A DNA stretch of 64,000 bases from Hyphodiscus hymeniophilus (lineage: Eukaryota > Ascomycota > Leotiomycetes > Helotiales > Hyphodiscaceae): contig VNKQ01000004.1 in assembly GCA_016508695.1 (NCBI GenBank), positions 2,542,001 through 2,606,000 on the forward strand, in the 5' to 3' direction. Every line of letters starts with the position of its first letter. Position 1 is the stretch's first letter. A program made the translations under genes and the position numbers. Under the pieces are notes generated by a model. It searched no databases. It was not told where the DNA came from and saw only the letters and a program-made list of their open reading frames with translations. This document shows positions 1 to 13,150 of the stretch, in pieces.

Positions 1-2480
1 TATAGTTTAAATCGTATAGCTTATTATTATAATAATAGTTATATACTAAACCTTTTAATATACTTAAAAGTATTATTAGTAATATATACTTTAATAAGCC
101 GACGTACTAATAATTATAATAAAAAATAATTAGTTTATAGTTAAAGGTATTACTATTAGTATTATTGTATTAGAGATTGTTAGAGGTATAAAATCTCTCG
201 ACGTTTGTAAGATAGCGGCTAATATCGTTTAAAGAGTATACTAGGGTTAGAAGTATAACTAAAAGAGGTATAAGAGTAATATTCTTAACGATTAGAGAAG
301 TAATTAAGGAGTTAATTTTTAATAATTCTAATGCTAGTAAAGGTAAAAGTTTAGGTAATTTGATAAGCTTTAATAAATTAAATACTTATAAGTTAGATAA
401 AGCGATTTGTATATCGATATATATTTATATATACTATATTTCCTTATATATTACCTTATATAAACGCTATTAAATAGTTCTAGGTAGTTTTATTATAAGG
501 GAAGGAATATAAATACTATACTAGCGTAGTGTTTTCTATAATATTAGGTAATCCTTTTATAGTATAAGACTAAGTGTTTTGAGTAGTATATTATTAAAAT
601 CGCTAATAAATAGTTTCTAGAGGTTCGAATCGATAAAGTCTTTAGTCGAGTACTTATAGTTCTTAATTTATAAGTACTTAATAATATCGTCTTCTTCCTT
701 ATTCTTAAGTAGGAAACCTTTGCGTTACTTTTTACTCTATTACTTTTATTTGTTAACTATTTTAATATATAAGTATTAGCCTTTATATAATAAAATAGTA
801 ATTATAATAGTTACTCTAGAGGGACCCGAAATTAAATAGTAACTTATTTATAAAAGTAAAGATTAGTATAAGCAAAGTATATACGTTCTTATAACTAAGT
901 AATAAATATAAGTAAGTATTTGTAAGAGGTATTCTCGTATAAATCCTAGTATAAAGTCTTTCTAAATCTCTATTAATTTATATTAACTTATATAAAGTTT
1001 GAGAGGGTTTAATAGTTTGAGAGGAAGTCTTAAGAAGTCGATTTTTGAGGTTGTTTTTAATAAATTAGGAAGCTTAATTTTAGTTTGGTTTTTGTTTGTT
1101 TTTCTTTGTTTTCCTTTCTAATCTAAATATAGACTAATTAGTATTAATCTACTAATTGTTATTACTATACTACGTAATAGGTAATATAGTAATAGATATT
1201 AATAGTGTCTAATTCTTTTAGTATTATAGGAATTGCAAACCTAAGGTTTTATAATAATCACATGACTACCTAATTAGGCTAGATACATCACGTGTATTCT
1301 AACATTATTCTTCTATTCCCTTTATATCTTATATACGTTCTCTAGCCTCTAGACGTCGTTGTCTTTTAAGTTTACAAGTATTAGTATTAAAAGGCTTTTT
1401 AATTTGCGACTATAAACCTCGAACTCGATTATAGGATTTTAGCCTTCTTCTAGGACCTTTACTCGATTCGATAAAAGACCTTTACTATAGTAACTATTAA
1501 AAGCGCTTTTAAGAAAGTAAGATTATAAAGACTATAATAGAAATAAGTCGAAAGAAACCTTAATCGATTTAAAAAGAAGACTATAAGAAACGATATAAAA
1601 GAAATTAAGAACCTTAATTAAGAATTTATTTTCTGCTTTCTTCGAACTTCTCGAACTACGCGCTAAGTCGAGTAATACCTTAATAATATAGCTCTAAAAT
1701 TATTAGATCTTATAAGTTTACTTACTTAATAGTAATAGCAATTGTTCTATAAAGGCACTAAGGAAGTAATTAATAAGGTTATAGTAATTCGAGCTAAGAA
1801 TAAGATACTTTTTAGTCGTCTTTAAGAGATTATAAAGCAAAAGACTTAAAGTCGTTAACGACTTTAAAAGGGCGGTATACTCTTTATAAAAGACATATAA
1901 AAGCTAATCGATAAAAAGAAGAAAGATACTATTAATAAAAAAAAGAAAATAATCGAAACTATATACTAAAAGGCAATAAACGCAAAGAAGGCTTAAAGGC
2001 ACGCAAAAGGTATAATTATATATAGGTAAGATCGATTTCGAAAATAATAACTTAAATCGATTTTACTTAATAACGTTATATTATTTCTTATTTATACTCT
2101 TATTCCTAACCTTAAGGCGATCGAGAAGGCATAATTAGACGCTTAATTACCTAGCTTACAACTCGATATACAACTTAAAAGATACGTAGAGTTAGAGTTA
2201 AAAAGAAAGAGATAAGAAAAAAAAGACAATTAGTTCGAAATTATACTCGAATTATATAAACTTGCGTCGTTAATGCGACTAATACTATAAAGTAATAATT
2301 TCGTACTATTTAGTAGTTTTAGTAATAAAGAAAACGTCGTTATAAAGTAAGAATTAAATACGAATTTAAACGGTTCGAATATTTAGTATACTTTATAGGT
2401 CTTACTTGTCGATTTAAATTAATAAGTAGAATTTCGTACGCTCTTTAAATACTTAAAATACTATATTTTTAGTGCGAATT
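1..2480. repeat. AT-rich, RIP-degraded repeat block
   Basis: About 2.5 kb of very AT-rich sequence without any sizeable open frame, full of TAA/TAG/TTA/CTA words. It ends abruptly near 2480, where normal fungal composition begins. This is the appearance of a transposon array mutated by repeat-induced point mutation. A stretch around 720-960, read on the minus strand, resembles 34930-35100 inside the Copia element, so at least part is likely a relative of that element in the opposite orientation. I could not read a protein domain or find terminal repeats, and the block runs off the left edge of the window. Confidence 0.8.
720..960 (-). mobile_element. Relic related to the Copia element at 34.4-40.6 kb
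   Basis: The reverse complement of roughly 780-845 lines up by eye with 35000-35075: both contain CGGGTCCCT followed by a similar run of AT-rich sequence ending in AATACTTA. The neighbouring part (rc of 900-960) resembles 34925-34985, with CTAGTATTAGA-like and CTCTTAC words in the same order. Most differences are C/T or G/A. I infer a RIP-mutated copy of the same or a sister family in inverse orientation; the extent is uncertain. Confidence 0.45.
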
Positions 2481-3096
2481 GAGTGATTTTTAGTATCTGT
2501 AGTTTGCGGCCCATTTTAAATGCCGGCCCATTTTGCTTTCCCCGACTGCCTAGGAACGACGGCAGAGAGGCCCGTAAGCGAGTCGACGATTAATACCCAG
2601 TCAAGCTTTTCCAAGACTGCCGTGCCGCCGCTCTCCCATCGCATCTTCCAATATCTCTTGGCATTGTCGACTCTCCCACCTCCAGCCTCAAACCAGCAAA
2701 CACCCAATGCGCCCGAAGACGTGAATCTGCCCGTATGTTAATCAATCACCTTGGCGCGGATGGGTCACGTGTGATACGTCCTGCGCAGCTCAAACAGCGA
2801 TGTGTAAGTGTCTGGAATCTCCTGTTGCCGGCGATCGTCTGGGCGCCAAGGACGCACGCGATCTTGGAACCTTGGCTCTCCATCAGTGATCTGTCTGTCA
2901 ACAATCTGTTCTGACTTGTGCGACCACACAGCTGTGAAGGAGATCGATACCGTTGTGTATGTACTACCTATTCGAGCTCCTGTTCCTCCATTTATCGAGC
3001 TACCCGGCATGGCCACATGTCCGTATGTCCGCAGACAACGGAAACACCAGATCGCCTGGCTTACACGACTATAACCTGTCAGCTATCCGCCACTGA

Positions 3097-4871
3097 CTAC
3101 ATAGCAGTCTGTTGTTTCCTAACGAAGAGTGGTCTAATACTGCAACCGATGCACAATTGAGTGCTGTCGTGGCACAACTACGGGTCTGTACCTTCGATTT
3201 CCTGCGACAGAAAGGAGCAACTGACAGCTTCGATAGCCCAATATTTCCTATGCCCTTACTCTCAACCAAAACCTTCGAACCTTATCCACGCATAATGCCG
3301 ACCAGAGCGGTTCGATCGGCGGCTTACTCTACGTCCCAGATCTCAATCGAGGTGACCCATGTTACGTGCTGTTGGAGGACTATATTCCCGCGAATGTTAC
3401 CCGTCAAGCCAATCTCCCACCAACTGATTTTACATTAGTCGCCTTGGCCCCTTGGATCAATGCAGAATGTACTCTGGCATTCATGGCAGCAGCCAATAAA
3501 GCTCCTACGCGAGGATTCATCTTCTACCTTCCGAATAATGGTACCTTGCAGCCACCATCGGCTAGCTCAGCGATATGGGATCTCGGTGATGGTGGGAATT
3601 GGAAATCCAAACATGATTATCCAGTATACGCTGTACCCTCAGATATCGGTCAGGAGATGATACACCAATCGAGTCTATATTCCGGAAATATGACAAGCGT
3701 ACCGTACGGACATCAGATCTCGGAATTACCTGATATCGATCCAAGAGACTATGTTAGGATCTACACGGAAATCCATGTCTCAAACGCCGGAGCGATACCT
3801 AGTTATCCTGTCCTGCTCGCCATCATCGTTGCCGTTCTTTTGACACTGGTGGGAACTACGTCCGCTGCGATGCACTTAATCTTGCGGTCAAGAAGGAAGT
3901 CCTTAGAACGACGGGTTGCCAGTGGCCAGGTTAATTTGGAGGCGCTCGGAATCAAACGGCTCACAGTCCCTCGAGAGCATATTCACAAGCTACCTTTATT
4001 TACATACACTCTGGAGGAGGAGAGCAAACTGCCACCGGTATATCGACGTTCCAAGCAGAACAGCACCTCGACAACAATCACCATTGAGCCTGAGGATAAC
4101 AGCGAAGCGTCCAATGCGAATCATGGCTCGGATCACCAAGATACACCGGCGCCTCTGTCCCTAGTGCCAATAATCGATGACGCTGTTTCGAATTCCGATT
4201 CTCTCCTTGCCCATAAATTTTTACCTTATTCTCAACCGACATGCCCTATATGTCTCGACGACTTCGAGTCCGGCATAACACCTATTCGAGAGCTGCCTTG
4301 TGGCCATATTTTTGACCCCGAATGTATAGATTCTTTTTTGAGCAACAACAGCTCATTATGTCCGATGTGCAAACAGAGTGTCTTACCTAAAGGCTATTGC
4401 CCGACCAAAATCACCAATGCTATGGTCCGTCGCGAGAGGAATATCCGCCGGTTACGTTCGCGGGTCACAGTCAATGCAGAGGAAGGCTCCATCGAATCGG
4501 ATAATGCGAGGAATCGAATACGTCGGTACCAAGCTAATGCTCGAAGTATCCTTTTCCACTCTCCTACAGCTCCTACACTGCCTGAAGAGGTGAATATGCA
4601 CATGGAGCCTCGAATTCCTGTTATCACAGGCGCCTTGCCAGCTGCGAACGTAACTGTCTTGGGTAATGTACTCCCGGATGACCTGGAGCCCAGGGCACGC
4701 CATGAGATTGCTCAGCAACGAATTCGGGAACTCGCTGCTCGTCGATCACCCGATTCGGAGGCCATCGACGAACATCGTTCGCAGTGTGAGTCCCCTAGTC
4801 TATTACAAGAAGCGTCTCTGACAGTATCAGGGCGGAAGGCGTTGTCGCACCTCTTCCCAGGGTTCGGCTAG
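3097..4871 (+). CDS. Membrane-anchored RING-H2 finger protein, probable E3 ubiquitin ligase
   Basis: Two coding exons are supported, 3097(or earlier)-3183 and 3237-4871, joined in phase 0 across a 53-bp GT-AG intron. The first ATG must lie in an upstream exon I could not resolve, so the 5' end is partial. The luminal part contains GGLLYVPDLNRGDPC and LVALAPWINAECTLAF, like the protease-associated region of PA-TM-RING proteins. A hydrophobic segment (PVLLAIIVAVLLTLVG) follows, then a basic stop-transfer RSRRKS. The RING-H2 reads CPICLDDF...LPCGHIFDPECIDSFL...CPMC, with all eight zinc ligands present. Expected role: ubiquitin ligase in an endosomal, Golgi or vacuolar membrane. The tail after the RING is polar and of unknown function. 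Confidence 0.85.
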
Positions 4872-5548
4872 AATTGGGCATTTTTCTTTTCACATTTAAT
4901 CGTAATTTAGCGTCGCATTGGGAGGGGTTTACCGGCGTTATATACCTTGGAGGGGCATCAGGAGCATCTGGAGTAGGGATACCATCTGGATGACAATCTT
5001 GCTGGTTTGCATTGGTAGGATCAGTGAGATACAGAGTAGCATATGATGAAACTATGCTCATAGGGGCAGTCACGAAAGTCTTCGAGAGGCCTAGATAGAT
5101 CCAATGAATGAACCACGATAAACCTGGAGTTTACAACTCGAACCAGCCTATTTCGCAATGGTTTGGCTTTACGATCCTAGTCCCTCTTGAATTATCCAAC
5201 AATTAGAATCCTAGAGGAACTCTGGATCACATTGGCATTTAATTCATTTTAAAACAAGTAGTAAAAACTCCTTGAGAACAGAAGTTGGCTAGAATAGACT
5301 CCTAGACCGATCCCTGTGTTATTGATACTGTTAAGCAACTCGGAAGTTTCTGCTTATCTTGTTCGCAGGGTGCGTGACAGCAGGCTAAATAAATGGAGCT
5401 CCCTCCTTTCCGCCGTATCTCGAACCCTGTAGCTTTCCGCTTATCGGCCACAGCCTCGCACTCTGCGGGGTATCTAGACTCCTCTGTTCACTTAATCGAT
5501 GTCGGATTGAGGATATACTCGTAGCAAAAAGCTACTCCCGGAATCGAA
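4872..5548. other. Intergenic, RING gene to urease
   Basis: 677 bp between two plus-strand genes. I see no further coding exon. It should hold the 3' end of the RING transcript and the urease promoter; no distinct motif recognised. Confidence 0.5.
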
Positions 5549-8345
5549 ATGCATCTCATCCCCAAAGAAGTATGTCTTGCACCTTATCCCGCAACATTAA
5601 AGCTTCAAGTTGACCCTATATGCAGGTCGACAAGCTGGTGATCTCTCAGCTAGGTCTTCTGGCACAGAGACGTCTAGCTAGAGGAGTCAAGCTCAATCAT
5701 TCAGAAGCTGTCGTACGTATTCCAAATTCTTTGACAGGCACTCTACTGACATTTCAAGGCTCTCATCGCCAATAATCTTCAAGAAGTACCCCACCACGAC
5801 CTCGGCTCCCCAGCTCACTGCTAACGAACACAGCTCATCCGCGATGGCAACCACACTGTCGCAGACCTCATGTCCATTGGAGCAACGATGCTCGGCCGCC
5901 GCCATGTCCTCCCCTCGGTCTGCTCGACCCTCACGGAACTCATGGTCGAAGGCACATTCCCCACCGGCACATACCTCGTAACCGTCCACCACCCGATCAG
6001 CAGCGACGACGGTGATCTTGCGAAAGCCCTCTACGGATCTTTTCTTCCCGTGCCAGATAAGAATGTCTTCCCTCTGCCAGCGGAAGAGGAGTACAAGGCA
6101 GAGAAACAACCCGGCGCGGTGGCCACGGTCAAGGGTCGTGTTGTACTGAATGAAGGCCGCAAGAGGATTCGATTAAAGGTCACTAGTAAGGGGGATAGAC
6201 CCATACAGGTATGTACAGGCCGAATTATGTGGAACTGTCCTGATCGCTGGGTAGATCGGATCGCATTACCATTTCATCGAGACGAACCCTCAGCTCGAAT
6301 TCGATCGTATCAAAGCTTATGGCTATCGTCTGGACATTGCAGCTGGAACATCCGTTCGTTTTGAACCTGGGGATACCAAGACCGTCACATTGGTAGAGAT
6401 TGGTGGAAAGAAGATTATTCGTGGAGGGAATCACATGGCGACTGGTCCGGTTGATCATTCGAATCTTCATGAAATTCTCACAAAGCTGCACGAAGCTGGA
6501 TTTGCACATGTTGAGGAGCCGGCTGGGGATATGGCTCATATCAGTGCGTTCGAGATGGATAGAGCGGCGTATGCTACCATGTTTGGTCCTACAACTGGCG
6601 ATACGGTGAGATTAGGATTTACCGATCTCTGGATCAAGGTTGAGAAGGACTTGACGTCTTTTGGGGATGAGTGCAAGTTTGGTGGTGGAAAGACATTGAG
6701 AGAGGGTATGGGCCAAGCTTCTGGTGTTTCCGATGAGATTTCATTGGACTTGGTTATCGTCAATGCGTTGATTGTGGACTGGACGGGTATCTATAAGGCG
6801 GATATTGGTGTTAAGAATGGCATTATTGTTGGTATTGGAAAAGCTGGCAACCCCGATGTCATGGAGGGCGTCACTCCTAATATGATTGTGGGCTCTTGTA
6901 CGGATGTCATTGCTGGAGAGGGTAAGATCATCACAGCTGGTGGCTTTGATACCCATATCCACTTCATCTGCCCTCAGCAGGTCTATGAGGCTATCTCTTC
7001 CGGCATCACTACAATGCTGGGAGGAGGAACTGGTCCTAGGTACGCATTCCAGCACTCATAGGGCCTCCTTCTAATATTCTGCAGTGCCGGAACAAGTGCA
7101 ACAACGTGCACACCAGGCAAGAACTACATGCGCCAAATGCTGCAAGCATGCGACACTCTGCCTGTGAATATTGGAATCACAGGAAAAGGTAATGACAGCT
7201 CGCCAGTAGCCCTCCGCGAACAGGTTATTGCTGGCGCCTGTGGTCTGAAGCTCCATGAAGATTGGGGCACAACACCCTCAGCCATCGACTCCTGTCTTAC
7301 CGTCTGTGATGAAATGGACGTCCAATGTCTCATCCACACCGATACACTCAACGAATCAGGGTTTGTTGAATCGACCATCGCCGCTTTCAAAGATCGCGCA
7401 ATTCATACATACCACACTGAAGGTGCTGGTGGCGGCCATGCTCCGGATATCATCAGCGTTGTCGAACACGCAAATGTTCTTCCTTCTTCAACAAATCCCA
7501 CGAGACCGTATACAAGGAATACGTTGGATGAGCATCTCGACATGTTGATGGTATGCCATCATCTATCCAAGAACATTCCCGAGGATGTTGCTTTCGCTGA
7601 ATCCCGCATTCGAGCCGAGACAATTGCTGCTGAAGACGTTCTCCATGATTTGGGTGCTATCTCCATGATGTCTTCTGACTCTCAAGCCATGGGTCGTTGT
7701 GGAGAGGTCATTCTCCGCACCTGGAATACAGCACACAAGAACAAAGTCCAGCGTGGCGCATTGAAGGAAGATGAGGGGACCGGAGCGGATAATTTCAGAG
7801 TGAAGAGGTACATCAGCAAGTATACAGTCAATCCTGCCATTGCGCAAGGAATGGGCCGTTTTATTGGAAGTGTAGAGGTGGGCAAGTTGGCAGATCTGGT
7901 GGTCTGGGATCCTGCGTGGTTTGGAACGAAGCCTATGACTGTCATCAAGAGTGGATTGATCTCCTATGCTCAAATGGTACGCTTCATTCCCTTCACCTGA
8001 AGATAATCTTCTAAAGTAAACCAGGGCGATCCGAACGCTTCCATACCGACCGTCCAACCCATCATCAGCCGCCCCATGTTCGCTCCCCTCGTCCCAGAGA
8101 CCTCTATTCTCTTTGTGTCCGAGGCTTCCATCTCATCTGGCACGATCTCCTCGTACGGGTTAAAGAAACGAATCGAAGCCGTCAAGGACTGTAGGAAGAT
8201 CGGGAAGAAGGATATGAAGTTCAACGACGTCCGCCCGAAGATGAGGGTTGATCCAGAGAATTACAGAGTTGAGGCCGATGGGGTTCACATGATTTGTGAG
8301 GCTGCGACGAGTCTCCCGCTAACGCAGGGAGCGTTTGTTTATTAG
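5549..8345 (+). CDS. URE1: Urease (single-chain fungal type)
   Basis: Hydrolyses urea to ammonia and CO2 with a nickel centre in the cytosol. Seven exons: 5549-5569, 5626-5712, 5759-5785, 5834-6208, 6255-7039, 7085-7976 and 8025-8345. All junctions keep frame and give 835 aa, the usual length for fungal ureases with fused gamma, beta and alpha parts. The start MHLIPKE followed by VDKLVISQLG is the conserved gamma-domain start, and the first exon is only seven codons. Active-site motifs are intact: THIHFICPQQ (nickel His), GLKLHEDWG (lysine to be carbamylated), HTDTLNESGF, TEGAGGGHAPD and the mobile flap MVCHHLSKNIPEDVAFAESR. The accessory proteins needed for nickel loading are not in this window. 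No sign of damage. Confidence 0.97.
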
Positions 8346-8887
8346 GGGGAGTAAGAAGGAGCCGGCGAGCATATTAGGGCATGGATTGGGAACTTAGCTT
8401 GTGTGAAGAAAATCTAGGGTCGAGCAAGATGGGAGGGAGAGATGATATCCTGTTTCGGTGCTGTTCGGCGATTTAAGCCTACGATATTTATACGCGTAAA
8501 TGAAATGCTTGTGACTTCCGTCTGTGTCTGAGGAATATGACCTATGCAACAGCAGATCCCCAAGTAACTCAAAACTCTTGAAACAATCGAAAACCGATCA
8601 TTACCACTACATCAACTGCGCGGTACTCAATTGCTGATGAGATCCGGCCGTGTAGAACCCCCCCTTCCCCAGCACGTGACAGCCTGTGCTAGCGCGACAT
8701 CGACCGTCGCGGTCGACCTTTCTTATTTTTTCCCTCAACAGCACCTCTGTAATTGACTCTCTTCCTCGATGCGAACGACCACAAGCTCACTTTTGCATTG
8801 AGAAACTAATCACAAACTTCGATTCCGCCGGATCATGCTGGAGGTCGCGTTCAAGGATTGACGAGCGTTGATCGCCAAGCAGACAAC
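8346..8887. other. Intergenic, urease to SNM1-like gene
   Basis: 542 bp between two plus-strand genes. It contains a C-run (CCCCCCC) near 8660 and a CACGTGAC word at about 8674. No gene seen. Confidence 0.45.
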
Positions 8888-11800
8888 ATGTCAACTTTTC
8901 GTGGTGTGGTGCAGGAATTTCCTGATATTCGGAGTAAGTCAGCACTGTGAAAGTCATTCTGGATGATTGCCAGTAGCTAGAAACACGCACTCATCGATAC
9001 AGTTGACTTCTTTCGCCTGATTCCTGGCATGCGCCCTCCACGAAAATGCTTCTTGAGTCACGTTCACAGTGACCATCTCGCTGGACTTGAGACGCCGTCT
9101 TTCCATAGCTGCTTCATCTACTGCTCTGCTGCCACCCGAGAAATTCTTCTTCGGCTTGAAAAATACCCTCAGCGGTTAAATTTCCAGAAGGGTATCCTGG
9201 AGAAGCCTCCGAAAGTCACGTACAAGCACCTCGATAAGCTCTTGAAGACTATACCTCTGGAAACGCCGACTTGCATTGAACTGGAACCTGGAAATGACAT
9301 CCAAGTTACGTTGTTTGATGCCAATCACTGCACTGGAGCTGTTATGTTCTTGATCGAAGCCAACAATAAAGCCATATTATACACTGGAGACATCAGATCT
9401 GAACCATGGTTCGTCAATAACTTGACTCGGAATCCTTTCTTGATTGGATATACCTGCGGGTTGAAGACTCTCGACCGCATCTACCTAGATACAAGCAACA
9501 CCACGGATATTCCGTTCCCACCCAAGGCCGATGGGCTTAAAGAGCTTCTCCAAAAGGTTTCCAAATACCCCGCTGATACGGTGTTTCATTTTTCAGCATG
9601 GACGTTCGGTTACGAGGAAGTTTGGATGGCTTTGTCTCAAGCCCTGAAGTCGCAGGTAAATTTCTCGGCATTCCGCCTTTTTGATCAAAGCTGATAAATA
9701 TCAGATACATGTTGATGACTATAAAGTGCGCCTTTACGCATCGCTTCGTGGCAAGCTGCATGACCCTCAAGGCCCAAACAATGATGCTTATCTCTCAGAT
9801 CCGTTTCTTGCACATGAAGGCCCTGCACTCACTGGTTATAAATGTGGCAATGCTCCACAAGCTGGTTGTCTGACAAGCGACACAAATGTTCGGCTTCATA
9901 GCTGTGAGAAGGGGCTACATTGCGGCAAGCTGGATGATAAAACTGTCTGGATCCGTCCAATAGTCACCCGTACTAGGCACGGAGAAATGGCAGAGGTTGG
10001 AGTTGGAGGGGGTGGAGGAGATCTCGCCCAGCGTATTCAGATCGAACTCGATAGTGAGGGCTTGATCGATCAATTCCTCGGACTGTAGTACTTCTTGCAA
10101 ACCCGGATAGCACATATGCTGATTTGATTAGGTTTGCGGATAGCGAAGATCTGATGAAGATGGATATTAAGCGCATGCTCAGCGATGGTCTTAGATCACG
10201 TCGAACCGCTCTATCTCTCGACGGCATGACATTCGACCCGAAGCAGGAAAATGTCTCGCTCAAGGAAATCGCCGAGGGTCTAGCTCGATCTATTGCAGAG
10301 AAGAAGAGTGCGGCCCCATGTGACACACCAGCACTGGTCGTCCACGAGATGCAGTTGGAAGCTCTCCCTCGAATTCTTACATTCCCATATTCCCGCCACT
10401 CTTCGTATGAGGAATTATGCCATCTTGTCAAGGTTTTCAACCCCAGGGATGTTTATCCCTGCACCGTGGACGAGATGAATTGGGACGAAGATGTCAGTAT
10501 GGAGAGATTGTTTGGTTCATATATCTCACCAACCACATTCCGGCATGACAATGAAATGCGAGGTGAGTGATTCCTGAATATTCTTATATATGTACTTAAA
10601 GGCTAAGATTCCGTGTAATCTAGCACTCTTAGAGGAACGTAACCTGAAGTCCAACACGCAGCAAACACAAACAACAGCAGCCACCGAAGCTTCATCGCAG
10701 GTGCTGCCACCAAGTAGTCCATTGCACGAGGATCGTAAGGATACATGGAACTGGGGCACCCTCGAACATATTAGCAGCAATTCTCGACATCCAAAGGCCA
10801 GAATCTCCGGCACTGCGTCCGGGATTGATCCTAACTCAAAATCTGATGCTGATGTTTGCTACGGCGTTCAGCACAAAGCCTCTGCCAGCCAAGGATTGAT
10901 CCACGGCCCCCCAGAAAACCCCGTCATGCCACGGTCAGGCAGTCCTGTTCAGCGAACAGCTCAAATCGTAAGACCACATTCGCCCCAAAGCGACTTTTGG
11001 GGTCATCGACCTTGGCACGAATATTCCCCTGCAGCACGGCAGCCGCAGAAAGAAAAAGCAAAGACAATTTCTGTCGCTGAATCTTCAAAAGAAGTCCAGA
11101 AAGATATAGATGAGATGATTTTAGCGATCCCATCAACTCCACCTGATATTATCAATGCTCTGTCACCCGGATCTGCGTCACAGACGTTGCGCCGCAAAGC
11201 TATTCATGAAAGACTCGAAGGACAGGTGAAGCGAGCACGGCTCTCGTACGACGGACCAGTTTCTTCACCATCAGCGGCCGATTCCAGTGCTACTCCTCAG
11301 AAAGCACAGCATCTCTCAACTGTCATTGAAATTTCTGATGAGTCTGATGGTGAGGCTGCTTCAACTCCGGGCTCTGAAGACGAGAGTCCTGTTCAACCTA
11401 TTAGCAACCTAGCTGAAGAAATAGACGATCCCTTCTCAACCATCCAACCCTCCGATACAGAGCAATCAGTTGGTGATCGATACCGGAGGCTTTTCAATAT
11501 CGCCTCAAAGAGCTATGACAACGGCGATTTGCGGGCATTTCTCGATAGCGAGGTGGATATAGAGGATACCATTAACGACACAGACAGAACTGTACGTTGC
11601 AGGGATTGCGGTCACGAGATGTGGACAGTGTGGATGACCTACGTCGGATTCTGCACTGGTGACTGCGGCGTGAGTTGTTGGAACGAAGAGGGACTACATG
11701 AAAACCCCTACTACGAGATCATAGACCCCGAACTCGGCCCACGTCCAGCGATCGATCTAGGCCACTACGCAGACTACATGAATCTAGATCGAGAAAATAC

Positions 11801-12353
11801 GGTGGGCGATTACATCGATAACCACTCCGACGCCTACGACACCTTTGATGAAGAGGAGGATCACCAATCTCATTACGATAGCGATGACAGTTTCATTGAT
11901 AATGCCAGTGTCAAGGATTCTCCAGACGAACAGAACGGCAACAGTCCCAGTGCCGAACGTGAGGATGTGGTAGACTACAAAGCGATGTTCCAGGAGCTTC
12001 AACGAAAACATGAGCGACTTCTCAACACACACGAAGGCATGATTCAAGACTTTGTGGACTCGGACTATGCCTATGGCTCCAGTTCCTCCGAAGAGTCGTA
12101 CTTGTCAGCTGACGCAGACATTGAGGAAATTGACGAGTATGGAGCGGTGATTGCAGATGTCAAACCTCCAGATCCACAGGTAGTTGAGCTTGTATTGTCT
12201 CAAGCCCAGGAGCAGTCGCAAGAGTCAGAGGTATCAAGGGAAAGAATCTTAGATCGTGCCAAGGCATTCGAGGCAGCTGCGGGCGACGAGTGGAATAGCA
12301 TATCTCTGGTCTCGACTGGAGACAACCACACTCATGCAGAGATTGAGCTGTAG
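8888..12353 (+). CDS. SNM1/PSO2/Artemis-family DNA repair nuclease with long C-terminal extension
   Basis: Five exons: 8888-8933, 9003-9655, 9705-10084, 10132-10562 and 10624-12353, giving 1079 aa. The N-terminal metallo-beta-lactamase domain carries SHVHSDHLAGL (HxHxDH, residues 35-40), DANHCTGAVMF and LYTGDIR. It is followed by a DRMBL-type end, YSRHSSYEELCHLVKVFNP. These are the beta-CASP nuclease hallmarks of interstrand-crosslink repair and end-processing enzymes. The compact start directly before the HxHxDH motif is closer to Artemis/DCLRE1C than to PSO2, which has a long N-terminus. The last exon adds about 570 residues of low-complexity acidic sequence around a Cys-rich core (CRDCGHEMW...CTGDCG). 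The function of that extension is unknown. Confidence 0.88.
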
Positions 12354-12984
12354 GCGTGGGAAAGGGAGGTGCTTCACTTTGCTGGGACTCGATTGCAGGA
12401 CATGGGGGTTGAGGTCGGAGTTTGGTTTTGGTACGGACTTTGCATGGCTTTCGTGGTGCATATGATACCCCGGGATTTGCTTGCAGCTTGCACGACTGGT
12501 TATGGAGGATGATTTCGGCATTTTTAGCTAGCTTCTACACAAACGAACACATCCGCCAACCATTACTATAGTATCTCACATGAAAACCAGATCACAGACT
12601 CACACCTAGACTGTAGCATTGATTGAAATGTAGTACAAGTGTACAACCAAAACATTGCATATGCACGTCTATTGACGAACCAAGAAAGCACAGCCAATCA
12701 CCGCCTGCGCACCCAGTTTTGGTCCAGATGCAGGGGAAGCGAGTCAGCGGCCCGGGTCTCAGCCGTCTGTGTCGACCAGGCTGTCATTGGACGAGAGCTC
12801 TAGGGGAGTGAGGAAGGGAAGAGGCTGTTGGCAGTGCGGGGCTGAGGAATCAGAGAGGATATTCTTCTTGGGGTGCGAAGGATGATTTTGGAAGGATTGG
12901 CTCAGAAGTTTTGGGAGGTCGATGTTGATGTTGATATTGATTTACTGAATGATGCTCCAGGCAAATGTGGAGTCGGAGACGGGG

Positions 12985-13022
12985 TGGAGATGGAGATGGA
13001 GATGGAGATGGAGATGGAGATG
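12985..13022 (+). repeat. Six-base tandem repeat (GGAGAT)n
   Basis: About six perfect copies of GGAGAT. The reading frames through it (Met-Glu repeats on one strand, Ser-Ile or Ser-Pro repeats on the other) are products of the repeat and not evidence of a gene. Confidence 0.9.
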
Positions 13023-13122
13023 AAAAGTATGGATTGTTTGGTAATTCTGGTTGCATGGTGGGACGGGTGGGGATTTAATAATTGGATTTCCATTGCGGTT
13101 TGGTGGTTCTGATCTGGTTCTG

Positions 13123-13150
13123 GCTGTTCTGACTGTTCTGACTGTTCTGG
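13123..13150 (+). repeat. Nine-base tandem repeat (CTGTTCTGA)n
   Basis: Three near-perfect copies of CTGTTCTGA in an AT/T-rich flank. A simple minisatellite with no evident function. Confidence 0.8.

Noticed and set aside
2508..2534. Direct repeat GGCCCATTTT (2508-2517 and 2525-2534) at the edge of the RIP block
   Set aside because: Ten-base repeat too short and too close together to be called an insertion-site duplication without a defined element between the copies.
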